A DNA stretch of 64,000 nucleotides from Methylobacterium currus (GCF_003058325.1 NZ_CP028843.1:6057001-6121000), one strand, 5' to 3'; numbered from the stretch's first letter, positions 17,492 through 26,657 are shown. Notes: a model not told the origin generated them from the sequence alone. Translations and numbers: made by a program.

Positions 17492-17842
17492 ATCGGCTTG
17501 GCCTACCTCTCGGTCGGCGGCGGGGCTCTGGACCTTCTCGCGCATGCCCTGATCGGCTACGGCCTGCTCCAGATGCTGGTCCTGGCCCGGCTCTCGCCGT
17601 GGATCGCGAGGGCCGGCGCCGTGCCGGGCCTGTGGGCCTTCAGCTTCGGCGCGAACGCTTTGGCCACGGCCCCGACTTGCCTGGTCGCCCAAGGCGATGC
17701 CGGAGCGCTCGCCGTCCTCGCCCCGGCGCTGTTCCAGGCCGCGAACGGCCTCGTCCTCGGCCTCGCAGCCATGACCTTGGCGCTGCTGGTCCGGGGCCGG
17801 ATGTTTGTGGCACCGGTGACGGCCAGCCGGGCACGGACGTGA
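17492..17842 (+). pseudogene. C-terminal fragment of a TehA/SLAC1-type transporter
   Basis: From residue RIGLAYLSVGG onward, about 115 residues match the last three or four helices of the tellurite-resistance/dicarboxylate TehA (SLAC1) family, with the typical WAFSFGANALATA segment. The upstream helices are missing, and the open frame before 17492 is unrelated, Cys- and Arg-rich sequence. The gene is therefore truncated at its 5' end, and the break marks the right border of the integrated element or of a deletion that came with it. Confidence 0.68.
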
Positions 17843-17922
17843 CCGCGTCCCCCGGCATGCCATCAACGAACCCGACGACCTCCGCCAAGCAGTTGTCGAG
17901 TGCCTTTACCAGGCAGGACGGC

Positions 17923-19404
17923 TCAGACGAGAGAACCCGTCACGTTGGTGGGAGGGACACAGTCTGGCAGGGGCGCCTCCAACAGGAACGCGATGCCGCG
18001 CGGGTGATACTCGATCCTGGCGGTGCCTCCCATCTCCGTCGCGAGCGCCCGTTCGATCAGGCGCGTCCCGAACCCGGTGCGCGATGGCGCGACCACCGAG
18101 GGGCCTCCGACCTCCTCCCAGCGCAGCTGCAGCCGCGGCGAGGTCGATGCGTCCCGGACCTCCCAGTCCACCACGACGCGGCCACCTTCGTTGGAGAGGG
18201 CTCCGTACTTGACGGCGTTGGTCGCCAGTTCGTGGAACGCCATCGTGAAGGCGAGCGTCAGGCGCGGGTCCAGCCAGACCAGTGGGCCGTTGACCAGGAA
18301 GCGCTGCCTCGCGTCGTCGCGGAAGGCATGCAGGGCCTCAGCGACGACCTCGCTCAGGGTCGTCCCGGCCCAACTCTCGCGGGTCAGGACGTTGTCGGCC
18401 GCCGCCAGGGACTTGATCCGAGCGACCAGGGTCTCCTGCGCATCCTCCAGCGAGGAGGCGTTGCGCAGGGTCTGGAGCGCCACTGACTGCACCGTCGCCA
18501 TCGAGTTCTTGACCCGGTGGGTGAGCTCGTCTGCCAGGAGCGCCCGATGCTCCTCAGACCGCTTGCGGTCGGTGATGTCGAGGGACACGCAAACCATGCT
18601 GAGCGGCGTGCCGTCCGGAGCGTAGAAGGGCTGGCCGCGCAGCTCGACCCAGCGCACCTCGCCGGAGGGCATGTTCACCCGGTACTCGACCTCGTAGTCC
18701 GCCTTGTCCGCCACGGACGCCGCCAGGGTCGTCTGCATGCGCTCGATGTCGTCCGGGTGGATCATCGCGAGCAGGTCGGCGTACTGGAACGTCTCGTCGG
18801 CCCGTCGGCCGAAGATGGCCTTGCAGCCGTCCGATGCGACGGTGTAGCCGCTCTGCAGGTCAACGGTGCAGGTGCCCATCCGGCCAGCCTTGAGGACGAA
18901 CCTCAGGCGTTGCTCACTGTCGCTCAATGCGGCGGTCCGGCGCTCGAAGGCGGCCTCCAACGCGTCGCGGTCCTGCTGCAGTCGCACCAGGCGTTCGCGC
19001 TCCAAGGTCACGTCGAACTGCGAAGCGAAGAAGAACGTCAGGTCGCCGTCCCGGTCGAACACCGGCGAGACAAGCAACCGGTTCCAGAACGTCTCCCTGT
19101 CCTTCTTGTAGTTCAAGAGGTCGATCTCGATGGACTCCCGCCTCGCGATGGCCGCACCGACCTTGGCGACGTCCGCCATATCCGTCGCCGGGCCCTGCAG
19201 GAAGCGGCAGTTCCGGCCGACGATCTCGTCGTAGGCGTAACCAGTCAGCCGGCAGAAGGCGTCGTTGACGAAGACGATGGGGTTGTCGGGCTGGCCGGGG
19301 TCAGTGATCACCATCGGCATGCGCGTCGCGCGCACCGCGGACACGAACGGGTCCGTGCTCGCGCCTGTCCGAGCGAACTCCGCCTCGAACCGCCTGCGCT
19401 CCAT
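17923..19404 (-). CDS. LOV-domain HWE sensor histidine kinase
   Basis: 493 residues from ATG 19404 (a TTG at 19437 would add 11). Residues ~15-140 are a LOV-type PAS with the flavin-cysteine motif GRNCRFLQGPATD, in which the Cys forms the blue-light adduct, and with NYKKDRETFWN after it. A second PAS (~150-290) follows. The kinase module has the HWE-type H-box (LLADELTHRVKNSMATVQSV), an N-box (FHELATNAVKYGAL) and the WEEVGGP diagnostic. It is cytosolic, with no membrane helix. It most likely phosphorylates the divergent single-domain receiver at 19535. Confidence 0.92.
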   Translation of the reverse strand: MERRRFEAEFARTGASTDPFVSAVRATRMPMVITDPGQPDNPIVFVNDAFCRLTGYAYDEIVGRNCRFLQGPATDMADVAKVGAAIARRESIEIDLLNYKKDRETFWNRLLVSPVFDRDGDLTFFFASQFDVTLERERLVRLQQDRDALEAAFERRTAALSDSEQRLRFVLKAGRMGTCTVDLQSGYTVASDGCKAIFGRRADETFQYADLLAMIHPDDIERMQTTLAASVADKADYEVEYRVNMPSGEVRWVELRGQPFYAPDGTPLSMVCVSLDITDRKRSEEHRALLADELTHRVKNSMATVQSVALQTLRNASSLEDAQETLVARIKSLAAADNVLTRESWAGTTLSEVVAEALHAFRDDARQRFLVNGPLVWLDPRLTLAFTMAFHELATNAVKYGALSNEGGRVVVDWEVRDASTSPRLQLRWEEVGGPSVVAPSRTGFGTRLIERALATEMGGTARIEYHPRGIAFLLEAPLPDCVPPTNVTGSLV

Positions 19405-19534
19405 CACGTCCGTCACCGGTCCAACCCTCTCCCGCAATTGCCTGGCGGTACGTCCTCACCACCGACCCGGCACGACCCTATCACAGGTCAAGCTTCGCTC
19501 GCACTACGCAGTCCCGCCCGAGCGGTCCCAGGCA

Positions 19535-20005
19535 ATGGAGCCTTCTTCCCCGATCACGACTTATCGCTGCATATGCGAGTCCGTTTCCCATCCCGAGCCC
19601 TGCGCCCTGGTCGTCGACGATGACGGCCTCATCCGCATGGATGCTATGGACATCCTGCAGGATGCCGGCTTCCGGACCTTCGAGGCGAGCGACGGCGACA
19701 AGGCCATGACGCTCCTCGCCCGGGAGCATGCCGTCATCGTCCTGCTCTTCACCGACGTGCAGATGCCGGGAACGCGCAACGGCTTCGCCGTCGCACGCGA
19801 GACCGCCAGCCGGTGGCCGCACATCGCCATCGTTGTCGCGTCCGGCCACGTGCGGCCGGAGCCGGGAGAGATGCCGGAGGTCGCCCGCTTCATCGGGAAG
19901 CCCTTCACCTCCGACATGGTTCACGACCACCTCCGGGACATCTTGCCGGACGGACGCAAGCCGGCGCCGCTGCGCAATCGGGAACAGGCGGGAAGCGCTC
20001 CCTGA
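19535..20005 (+). CDS. single-domain response regulator
   Basis: 156 residues; the ATG at 19535 is not strongly supported, since in-frame sequence continues upstream. A CheY-like receiver has the acidic pair VVDDDG near residue 20, the phospho-acceptor Asp in LLFTDVQMPG, and the Lys in IGKPFTSDMV. There is no output domain, so it probably works by protein contact or phosphorelay. It is divergent from the LOV kinase and convergent with the CHASE hybrid kinase. Confidence 0.85.
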   Translation: MEPSSPITTYRCICESVSHPEPCALVVDDDGLIRMDAMDILQDAGFRTFEASDGDKAMTLLAREHAVIVLLFTDVQMPGTRNGFAVARETASRWPHIAIVVASGHVRPEPGEMPEVARFIGKPFTSDMVHDHLRDILPDGRKPAPLRNREQAGSAP

Positions 20006-20015
20006 CGGCCGGGGC

Positions 20016-23000
20016 TCATGCCCGCCCGCAGACCAGCCGCGGGCCCGTCGGGACATCCAGGTCTGCCGCCATGCGTTCGGCCGCCCTCGCGGCTCGTTCG
20101 GCGAGGCGACGCACGCTCGCGAGCTGAGCCACGAACGACGGGAGCCCCTCGGACACCACCCGCGCCTCTCCGAACGTTTCCAGCCCATGGCAAGCCTTGG
20201 CCAGTTCGGAGAAGCCGACCATGCCCGCGGCGGACGCCAGCGAATGGGCTCGGAGCCGAAGGCGTGACCGGTCGTCCTCCTTACCGCCATCACCTTCGAA
20301 GCTGGTGTCCAGTTCCTCCGCCAGCAACACTAGCACCTCGCGAAGGCGGGTCGGCGACAGGAAGCGGCACACCTCGCGGTAGGCGTTCTCGTCGAACTCG
20401 ACGGGAGACGACGGCCGGTGGGGCACCTCGGCGGGCACCGTTTCCTGCGGCAGCCACCGCTCGACCGTCGCGTAGAGCTTCTCCGGGTCGAACGGCTTGC
20501 CGACATGATCGTCCATGCCGGCGTCGCGGAAGGCGGAAACCTGTTCCGGCAGCACGTTCGCCGTCATGGCGATCACGGGAAGCCGCGACACGGGCCCGGG
20601 GAGCGCCCGGATGCGACGGGTCGCCGTCATCCCGTCCATGCCCGGCATCTGCACGTCCATCAGCACCAGGTCGAAGACCCGCTCCCGAACCGCTTCGACC
20701 GCCGCCTGTCCGTCCCCGACCGTCTCGACGACGTGCCCGGCCGCCCTGAGAACCGCGCGAGCGAGTTCCTGGTTGATGGCGGAATCGTCGACCAGCAGCA
20801 GGCGGCCCGTCCGGCGCGGCGTGGCCGCGACGACGGAAGGCTCGGCCTCGGCCGGAGCGCAAGTCCGCGGCATGCGCACGGTGAACCAGAAGGTGGAGCC
20901 GCCCCCGTCGATCGAGGAGACGCCGATCTCGCCGCCCATGAGTTCCACGAGGTGTCGGCAGATGGCCAGTCCGAGCCCGGTGCCGCCGAAGTCGCGCTGG
21001 ATCGAGCCGTCGACCTGGCTGAAGCGCTGGAACAGCCGGTTCTGCTTGTCCTTCGGGATACCGATGCCAGTGTCGACGACGCGGAAGCGCAGGCGCTCCC
21101 CGCCCGAGAAGCCGCCTTCGGGCGCGACGTCGAGCGTGATCGAGCCGGCCGCCGTGAACTTCACCGCGTTGTTGAGCAGGTTGAACAGCACCTGCCGCAA
21201 GCGATTCTCGTCCCCCTTGACCCAACGCGGCAGGGCCGGATCCATCCGCAGTCTGAACTCCAGGCCCTTGGCGTCGGCGGGGCCCCGAACGATGGAGACG
21301 CAGTTGTCGACCATGGCGAGCAGCGGGAACGGCGCCTCGACCAGGTCGACCGCGCCGGCCTCGACCTTGGAGAAGTCGAGGATGTCGTTGACGACCGTCA
21401 ACAGGGCGTTGCCGGACGAACGCACGAGTTCGGCCTGGCGGCGGTTGCCCGGGTCAAGCCGGCCCGAGGCCAGCATCAGGTCGGTGAAGCCGATGACCGC
21501 GTTGAGCGGGGTACGGATCTCGTGGCTCATCGAGGCCAGGAAGTCGGTCTTGGCCCGGTTCGCCCGCTCGGCCTCGGCGCGCGCCGCCTCCGCCACCGCC
21601 TTCGCGTCCGACAGGGCGATCTCGGCTACCTTGCGGGCGGTGGTGTCCAGCGTCAGGCCGATCACCCGGGCCGTCCGGCCGAAGGCGTCCGCCTCGACGC
21701 GGCCGATGGCGGTGATCCAGCGCATGCCTCCGTCCGCCAGCGGCACCCGGAACTCGGTGGTGTAGCCGCCACCGGTCTCGATGGCGCCTGCGAGGTCGGC
21801 GAGGACCCGCGGGACGTCGTCGGGATGGGCCATCGGCTTCCACTCCCGCTCGACGTCGAGCTCGATCTCCCGTTCCGGCAGCCCGTGCTGGCGGGCGCAC
21901 TCCGCCGAGAAGCGCACCCGACCGGTGGCGACCTCGTAGTTCCAGGTACCGGCCTGGGCGGCCTTCATCTCGGCCTCATGCCGGTAGCGTTCGCTCAGGT
22001 CGAGGGCGATGCCGAGGAAGCCCAGGTCGGCCCCGTCCCCGGTGCGAAGGAGGGTGACGTTTAGCAGCACCGGCAGGCGCTCGCCGCCCTTCGTCACGTA
22101 GGTCCACTCCCCGGGATCGGGCTGCCCGCGGCGGGCCTTGGCGACGAACACCTCGAAGCCCGGCTCGACGGCCCACCCCAATTCGCGCGACAGGACGCCG
22201 GCCCGTCGCCCGACTTCCACCGGATCGTGGAACACCGCCGGCGTCGCCTTGCCCACCAGCTCGTCGGCGGCGTAGCCCAGCATCCGCTCGGCGGCCGGGT
22301 TGAACAGGGTGATGGTCCCCTGCAGGTCGGTGGCGATGACCGCGTAGCCGGCATGGTCCAGGATCGCCTTCTGCAACGCGGAGCCGGCCCTTAGCGCCTC
22401 CGTCCGTTCCGCGACTTGCCGTTCGAGGGAGGCGTTGGCCGCGCGGATGCGCTCCTCCGCGGCCGCTTGCTCGGAGATGTCGCGGATGACCGTGGCGATG
22501 CCTGCGACCGAACCGTTCGGCGCGCGGATCGGGGAGGCGGTCACCTGCACCGGGAAGATCGTGCCGTCCTTGCGCATCCTAAGGGTCGAGAATGGCGGCA
22601 CCGCCTCGCCGCGGCGAATGCGCAGCAGGACGTCGCGTTCCTGCGCCCAGAGGCTCCCGGGGACGATGAAGTCCTCCGCTCTACGCCCCGTGGCCTCGGC
22701 AGCCGTATGACCGAAGAGCCGCTCCGCCCCGGGGTTCCAGTCGGCGACGACGCCGTCGAGGGACTTGCCGACAATGGCGTCGTCGGCGTTCTCGACGATA
22801 GCCGCCAGTCGCGCTTTCTCGACGGCGGCGAGCACCTCGCGGCGTCGGCCGAGCAGGCGTAGGTAGACCAGCCCGGCGAGAAGCAGCGAACCGACGAGGA
22901 CGACGATGGCCACGGTCGTCGGCCGGACGAGGTTAAGCCCCTCGACGAAGGCGGACCGCGCTGCGACGTCAACGTCCCAGGTCCGGCCGAAGACAGACAG

Positions 23001-23909
23001 CCGCCGGGTCGACGTCAGGCCGCCGGCCGGCGGTTCGGCCGCGTCCCGGCCGGCATAGAACGGCGTGACGGTGTCGGGGGTGACGTCCCGGATGGCGACG
23101 TCGAGATCCCCCGCATCGAGGTCGAGACCGGTCAGGATCTCGTCGATGATCAGCGGCGCGTAGGTCCATCCCAGCGTCGCGGCGCGGCGCGCATCCGGGG
23201 TGTCCGCAGGCATGAAGGGGCGCAGCACCGGCAGGAACAGGAGGAATCCCCGCTCTCTCAGGCCGGTCGCTTGCACCAGGGTCACCGGAGCGGTCAGCGT
23301 CGCAGCGCCCGTCTCCATCGCCTGGAGCGCCGCACCGCGCCGATGCGCCTCGGAGGCGACGTCGAGGCCGACGGCCTCTCGGTTGGCCGTCATCGGCTCG
23401 ACGTACTGGATCACCCAGCGCTCGCCGTCGTGCGGCGTGAGTTGGCGGATGCGGAAGTCCGGGGCGCCATCGCGGCGCGCCGCCGCCGAGAACGCCGCTT
23501 CGTCCATGGCGGGCACGCGACGGATGAAGCCGAAGCCGCGGGCGCCCGGGAACTCTCTTTCCGGATTCCGACTGTCGGCATAACGTCGGAAGCCGTCGCG
23601 CGTGATGCCGGTGTCGCCAGCCGCCACTACTGCGCCGCGCGCGCCCCGAACGCCATACTCGTAGCGGGCCATGCGTCCCTCGACGAGCGACGCGACGCGG
23701 GTCGCCACGGCCTGGAAGCGTTCAGCGGCCGAGTGAGCGTTCCGGGCCTGCGTCCACTGGGCGGCCGCGAGCGCGGCGACGAAGCCAAGGACGACGACCG
23801 CCAGCGCGGCCACGCATGGCGCAGGGCACCCCGACCGGCCGCCGAACGTCGAGCCCCGGCCTCCCGAGGTTTTCCCCGTGCCGCCTGTGTTCATCACGCC
23901 CTTCGCCAT
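20016..23909 (-). CDS. CHASE-PAS-PAS-PAS hybrid histidine kinase with REC and Hpt
   Basis: 1297 residues from ATG 23909, behind a GGGGGAACGGG site. Order: TM helix (~30-52), periplasmic CHASE domain (~80-290, with EFPGARGFGFIRRVP), TM helix (~335-355), three PAS domains (each with a DITER/DISEQ- or DLSER-like exit), HisKA with SHEIRTPLNAVIGF (phospho-His near 796), HATPase with NLLNNAVKF and GTGLGLAICRH, a receiver with LMDVQMPGMDG (Asp near 1083), and a C-terminal Hpt with LRAHSLASAAGMVGF (His near 1221). It carries the whole phosphorelay in one chain. The CHASE ligand is unknown. Confidence 0.95.
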   Translation of the reverse strand: MAKGVMNTGGTGKTSGGRGSTFGGRSGCPAPCVAALAVVVLGFVAALAAAQWTQARNAHSAAERFQAVATRVASLVEGRMARYEYGVRGARGAVVAAGDTGITRDGFRRYADSRNPEREFPGARGFGFIRRVPAMDEAAFSAAARRDGAPDFRIRQLTPHDGERWVIQYVEPMTANREAVGLDVASEAHRRGAALQAMETGAATLTAPVTLVQATGLRERGFLLFLPVLRPFMPADTPDARRAATLGWTYAPLIIDEILTGLDLDAGDLDVAIRDVTPDTVTPFYAGRDAAEPPAGGLTSTRRLSVFGRTWDVDVAARSAFVEGLNLVRPTTVAIVVLVGSLLLAGLVYLRLLGRRREVLAAVEKARLAAIVENADDAIVGKSLDGVVADWNPGAERLFGHTAAEATGRRAEDFIVPGSLWAQERDVLLRIRRGEAVPPFSTLRMRKDGTIFPVQVTASPIRAPNGSVAGIATVIRDISEQAAAEERIRAANASLERQVAERTEALRAGSALQKAILDHAGYAVIATDLQGTITLFNPAAERMLGYAADELVGKATPAVFHDPVEVGRRAGVLSRELGWAVEPGFEVFVAKARRGQPDPGEWTYVTKGGERLPVLLNVTLLRTGDGADLGFLGIALDLSERYRHEAEMKAAQAGTWNYEVATGRVRFSAECARQHGLPEREIELDVEREWKPMAHPDDVPRVLADLAGAIETGGGYTTEFRVPLADGGMRWITAIGRVEADAFGRTARVIGLTLDTTARKVAEIALSDAKAVAEAARAEAERANRAKTDFLASMSHEIRTPLNAVIGFTDLMLASGRLDPGNRRQAELVRSSGNALLTVVNDILDFSKVEAGAVDLVEAPFPLLAMVDNCVSIVRGPADAKGLEFRLRMDPALPRWVKGDENRLRQVLFNLLNNAVKFTAAGSITLDVAPEGGFSGGERLRFRVVDTGIGIPKDKQNRLFQRFSQVDGSIQRDFGGTGLGLAICRHLVELMGGEIGVSSIDGGGSTFWFTVRMPRTCAPAEAEPSVVAATPRRTGRLLLVDDSAINQELARAVLRAAGHVVETVGDGQAAVEAVRERVFDLVLMDVQMPGMDGMTATRRIRALPGPVSRLPVIAMTANVLPEQVSAFRDAGMDDHVGKPFDPEKLYATVERWLPQETVPAEVPHRPSSPVEFDENAYREVCRFLSPTRLREVLVLLAEELDTSFEGDGGKEDDRSRLRLRAHSLASAAGMVGFSELAKACHGLETFGEARVVSEGLPSFVAQLASVRRLAERAARAAERMAADLDVPTGPRLVCGRA

Positions 23910-23992
23910 GGTCCCGTTCCCCCTTCCAAAGTCTGCGCCGGTACGGACGCGCGGTAGGCCCGCGCTTGTCGCCATCCGGGCAAGACTGGTCT

Positions 23993-24415
23993 TCAGTCAG
24001 TCTCCGGGCGCGGCGACCGCGTCCCCGCGATGAGGCTCACCACGCCGCCGCGCGTCACCGCCCGCATCAGGACCGCGAGACGTCCGACCTCGTAAGGCTT
24101 CTCAAGGAAGCACGACCCCGGAACCATGTGCCGAGCCTCGATGGCCCGCCCCGAAAGATAGACTACCGGCAAGCGGGGGCGCATCGACCGCGCCTCGGTT
24201 GCAAGGAACAGCCCATCGACGGAGCCAGGCATGTGCACGTCGGTGACCAGTGCGTCGAGCCGCTCGCCGAAGGCCACGTATTCCAGCGCGGTGATGCCGT
24301 TCGAGCAGGTCACGGCCTGGTAGCCCGCAGCCTCCAGCTCGGCGGCCACGACCCGCATCGCGATGGGGTCATCCTCGGCAACTACCACCACGGGGCGCCT
24401 GACTGGTTCGTGCAT
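23993..24415 (-). CDS. single-domain response regulator
   Basis: 140 residues from ATG 24415, behind GGGGAG. Receiver features: AEDDP at the N-terminus, Asp in ALVTDVHMPGSVDG, and Lys in FLEKPYEVGRL. No output domain. It lies 83 bases upstream of the hybrid kinase in the same direction and is a likely acceptor from its Hpt domain. Confidence 0.85.
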   Translation of the reverse strand: MHEPVRRPVVVVAEDDPIAMRVVAAELEAAGYQAVTCSNGITALEYVAFGERLDALVTDVHMPGSVDGLFLATEARSMRPRLPVVYLSGRAIEARHMVPGSCFLEKPYEVGRLAVLMRAVTRGGVVSLIAGTRSPRPETD

Positions 24416-24584
24416 GGAGCGCTCCCCGTCCGATGGCGCGACGACGCGCCCGATCCACACGAAAACGCTACGCCGCGACAGGGTTTGGGAACCACTAGGC
24501 TTCACGGGCATGATCCGAAGCCAGAATAGTCCACCTGGACTATCGTCGCCGTCGCGAGGCCCGCGGAATTCGGACTGGACGCCC

Positions 24585-25265
24585 ATGACCAGCATCACCG
24601 GTAAGGCCGTCGTCGCCGACGACGACCCGTTCTTCCGCATCGCGCTCACCAGCATCCTGCGGGACCAGCTCGGTATCTCGGAGGTGCAGCAGGTCGGCTC
24701 CCTGGACGAGGCGCTAGAGGCCTTGGCCGAGAAGCAGGACGTCCGCTTCGCCCTGTTCGACCTCGCCATGCCCGGCATGGAGAGCCCGGCCAGCCTGTCC
24801 GCCGTGCGGGAGTGCTTCCCGGAGGTCCTTACCGTCGTTGTGTCGGGCTCGACCGAGCGGGAGGACGTCTTCCTCGCTCTCAAGGCTGGCGTGCATGGCT
24901 TCGTTCCAAAGGGCTCCGACGTCGAGTCGCTGATCCGAGCTCTGCGCATGGTAGTCGACGGCTTCGTCTACGTGCCGGCCTTCGTCACGCGGGTGCCCGG
25001 TGGCGCGTCCGGGGCGCCGACCCCGACGGCATGGCGCGAGGCCGCGGCGGACCCAACCGCGGCCCTGACACCCCGCCAGCGCCAGGTGCTCGACCTGATC
25101 GTGGCCGGGCAGTCGAACAAGGAGATCGCGCGGTCGCTGTCGCTCGGCGAGGGCACGGTCAAGATCCACGTCGCCGCCCTGCTAAAGGCGCTCGGCGTCC
25201 CGAACCGGTCGGCGGCCGCGGCCTGGGGCGGGGCGAACCTCGCCCGCCCCCGCGCCACCCCCTAG
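24585..25265 (+). CDS. NarL/FixJ-type response regulator (LuxR output)
   Basis: 226 residues. Receiver at 1-125, with VVADDDPFFRIALTSIL, Asp in ALFDLAMPGM and Lys in GFVPKGSDVE. The C-terminal LuxR helix-turn-helix has LTPRQRQVLDLIVAGQSNKE and SLGEGTVKIHVAALLKALGV. It is a transcriptional output for this signalling cluster. Divergent from the small receiver at 24415. Confidence 0.92.
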   Translation: MTSITGKAVVADDDPFFRIALTSILRDQLGISEVQQVGSLDEALEALAEKQDVRFALFDLAMPGMESPASLSAVRECFPEVLTVVVSGSTEREDVFLALKAGVHGFVPKGSDVESLIRALRMVVDGFVYVPAFVTRVPGGASGAPTPTAWREAAADPTAALTPRQRQVLDLIVAGQSNKEIARSLSLGEGTVKIHVAALLKALGVPNRSAAAAWGGANLARPRATP

Positions 25266-25627
25266 GCCACCCGGTCTATCGGGGCTGCCGGGGCAGTCCG
25301 GCAGGCCGAGATGACGCCCATGACGGGCCGTGGCCTAACGGGACATCCCATTCAGGCACGACCGACATGACGCACCTCCTGATCCCTCCAGCCCTCGCGG
25401 CGGCTGCCTTCGGCGTCGGCCTCGGCTTACGCCCCATCCAGGCCCCGCTTCCAGGTAACTTGCCAACGCTGGTTGTCATGTCCGCCCTTCGGCGTGGAAG
25501 CCATCCCGGGGCGCACCATCGACCATCCCGCCATGCCCGCGGCAGGCTCGACGCAGGCGGTGCGAGTAGTTCTTGCATCGCCTTTCGCCGGGCGTTGAAC
25601 GCGAAACCGTACCGACGCGAGGACCCA
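25266..25627. other. 362-bp spacer with a possible N-terminal extension of the Hpt gene
   Basis: An ATG at 25367 (MTHLLIPPALAAAAFGVGLG) is in frame with the Hpt gene at 25628 and there is no stop between them. A longer product with a hydrophobic N-terminus is therefore possible. The intervening sequence is low in recognisable character, and the internal ATG at 25628 begins a family-like protein. Confidence 0.35.
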
Positions 25628-25972
25628 ATGCCGGACACGCCAGCCGACCTCAATCCACAGACCCACCGGCAGGTGGCCAAGCTGTTGGGACCGGCGCAGG
25701 CGGCCGAGATGATGGCCCTGCTCAGGGAGACACTGGTCCGGCTCGGTGACATGCCCGAGCAGGAGTTCGCCGGGCCATCCGGCCTGGCCCTGGTCCACCG
25801 CCTCAAGTCGGAATCCGGCCTCATGGGCTTCGACCGGCTCGCTCAGGCCTGCGAGGCGGTCGACACCGCCGGCGCCCGTGGCGCCGTCCCGCCGCAAGAC
25901 CTGCGAAGCCTGCGAGTAGCTATCGCCTCGGCGCTGGCCACGGCCGACGCGCTCGGCGAGGCCGAGCCCTAA
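25628..25972 (+). CDS. stand-alone Hpt phosphotransfer protein
   Basis: 114 residues. Four-helix Hpt pattern with the phospho-acceptor His in LALVHRLKSESGLMGFDRLA, closely similar to the Hpt domain at the end of the CHASE hybrid kinase. It would shuttle phosphate between a receiver domain of a hybrid kinase and a response regulator. It sits between the LuxR-type regulator and MucR. Confidence 0.82.
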   Translation: MPDTPADLNPQTHRQVAKLLGPAQAAEMMALLRETLVRLGDMPEQEFAGPSGLALVHRLKSESGLMGFDRLAQACEAVDTAGARGAVPPQDLRSLRVAIASALATADALGEAEP

Positions 25973-26004
25973 TATCCCGCTTCCCCCAACCGAGGTCACC
26001 CCCA

Positions 26005-26457
26005 ATGCGCAAAGCCGAACGTCGCGTCCTAGCGGACGCGGTCGCGTTGTCGTGCCGTATCGTGTCGGCCTACGTCGCGGGCAACGCCGTGCCGCCGGCA
26101 CAGGTGCCTGCCGTGATCGCGGACGTATACGCGGCCCTCCACGGTCGACGCCAAGCCGCTCCCGAGCCGACCGCGCCACGGTTGCTGTCGTCGGCCCAGG
26201 TCCGGGCCTCCCTCGGCCCCGGCGGCATCCTGAGCTTCGAGACCGGCAAGCGCTACGCCTCGCTCCGGCGGCACCTGGGCAGTCTCGGCCTCAGCCCTGA
26301 CGCCTACCGGCTGAAGTGGGGCCTGCCGCCGGACTACCCGATGGTGTGCCCGTCCTATTCGGCGCTGCGCGCGGACATCGCCCGGAGCAACGGTCTCGGT
26401 CGCGCCGGCGTCCCACCGGACGGCCTGGAAATGAGCGGTCGGGCCGCCGCAGGGTGA
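26005..26457 (+). CDS. MucR/Ros-family transcriptional regulator with degenerate zinc finger
   Basis: 150 residues. The family helix ALSCRIVSAYVAGNAVP and the C-terminal KRYASLRRHLGSLGLSPDAY, then LKWGLPPDYPMVCPSY, identify MucR/Ros. The Cys-x2-Cys pair of the classical prokaryotic zinc finger is missing: the position reads ILSFETGKRY, although the first His of the finger (RRHL) remains. Many alphaproteobacteria carry such variants. It is probably an AT-rich DNA-binding global regulator for surface or signalling genes. Confidence 0.85.
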   Translation: MRKAERRVLADAVALSCRIVSAYVAGNAVPPAQVPAVIADVYAALHGRRQAAPEPTAPRLLSSAQVRASLGPGGILSFETGKRYASLRRHLGSLGLSPDAYRLKWGLPPDYPMVCPSYSALRADIARSNGLGRAGVPPDGLEMSGRAAAG

Positions 26458-26657
26458 GCCTCGACCCCGGCGTCAGCGTCGATCGCCAGCGTGAGCTGCC
26501 CGTCCTGACGGAAGGACAGCGCCAGCGTAACAAGGTCGGAAGCGACCGCATCGAAGCCGATGCAGCAGGCTCCCGGGACCAGACGCCGGCAGCGCCGCAG
26601 CGCTATGGACACTACGTTCAGGTCGCGCCCAGGCATCAGCGTTCGGCTGTCACTCAT
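26355..26657 (-). CDS. possible small hypothetical protein, convergent with mucR
   Basis: 100 residues from ATG 26657, preceded by CAGGAT. It contains GACCIGFDAVASDLVTLALS followed by FRQDGQLTLAIDADAGVE, which looks more protein-like than shadow frames. It overlaps the 3' end of mucR by 103 bases on the opposite strand, which counts against it. Confidence 0.32.
   Translation of the reverse strand: MSDSRTLMPGRDLNVVSIALRRCRRLVPGACCIGFDAVASDLVTLALSFRQDGQLTLAIDADAGVEAHPAAARPLISRPSGGTPARPRPLLRAMSARSAE

Noticed and set aside
20418..22064. 548-aa open frame opposite the hybrid kinase
   Set aside because: It is the antisense shadow of a strongly conserved kinase in GC-rich DNA; its product has no fold-like pattern.
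24812..25627. long plus-strand frame continuing from inside the LuxR gene to the Hpt gene
   Set aside because: The first part overlaps a well-supported regulator in another frame; only the segment from 25367 is kept as a possible extension.
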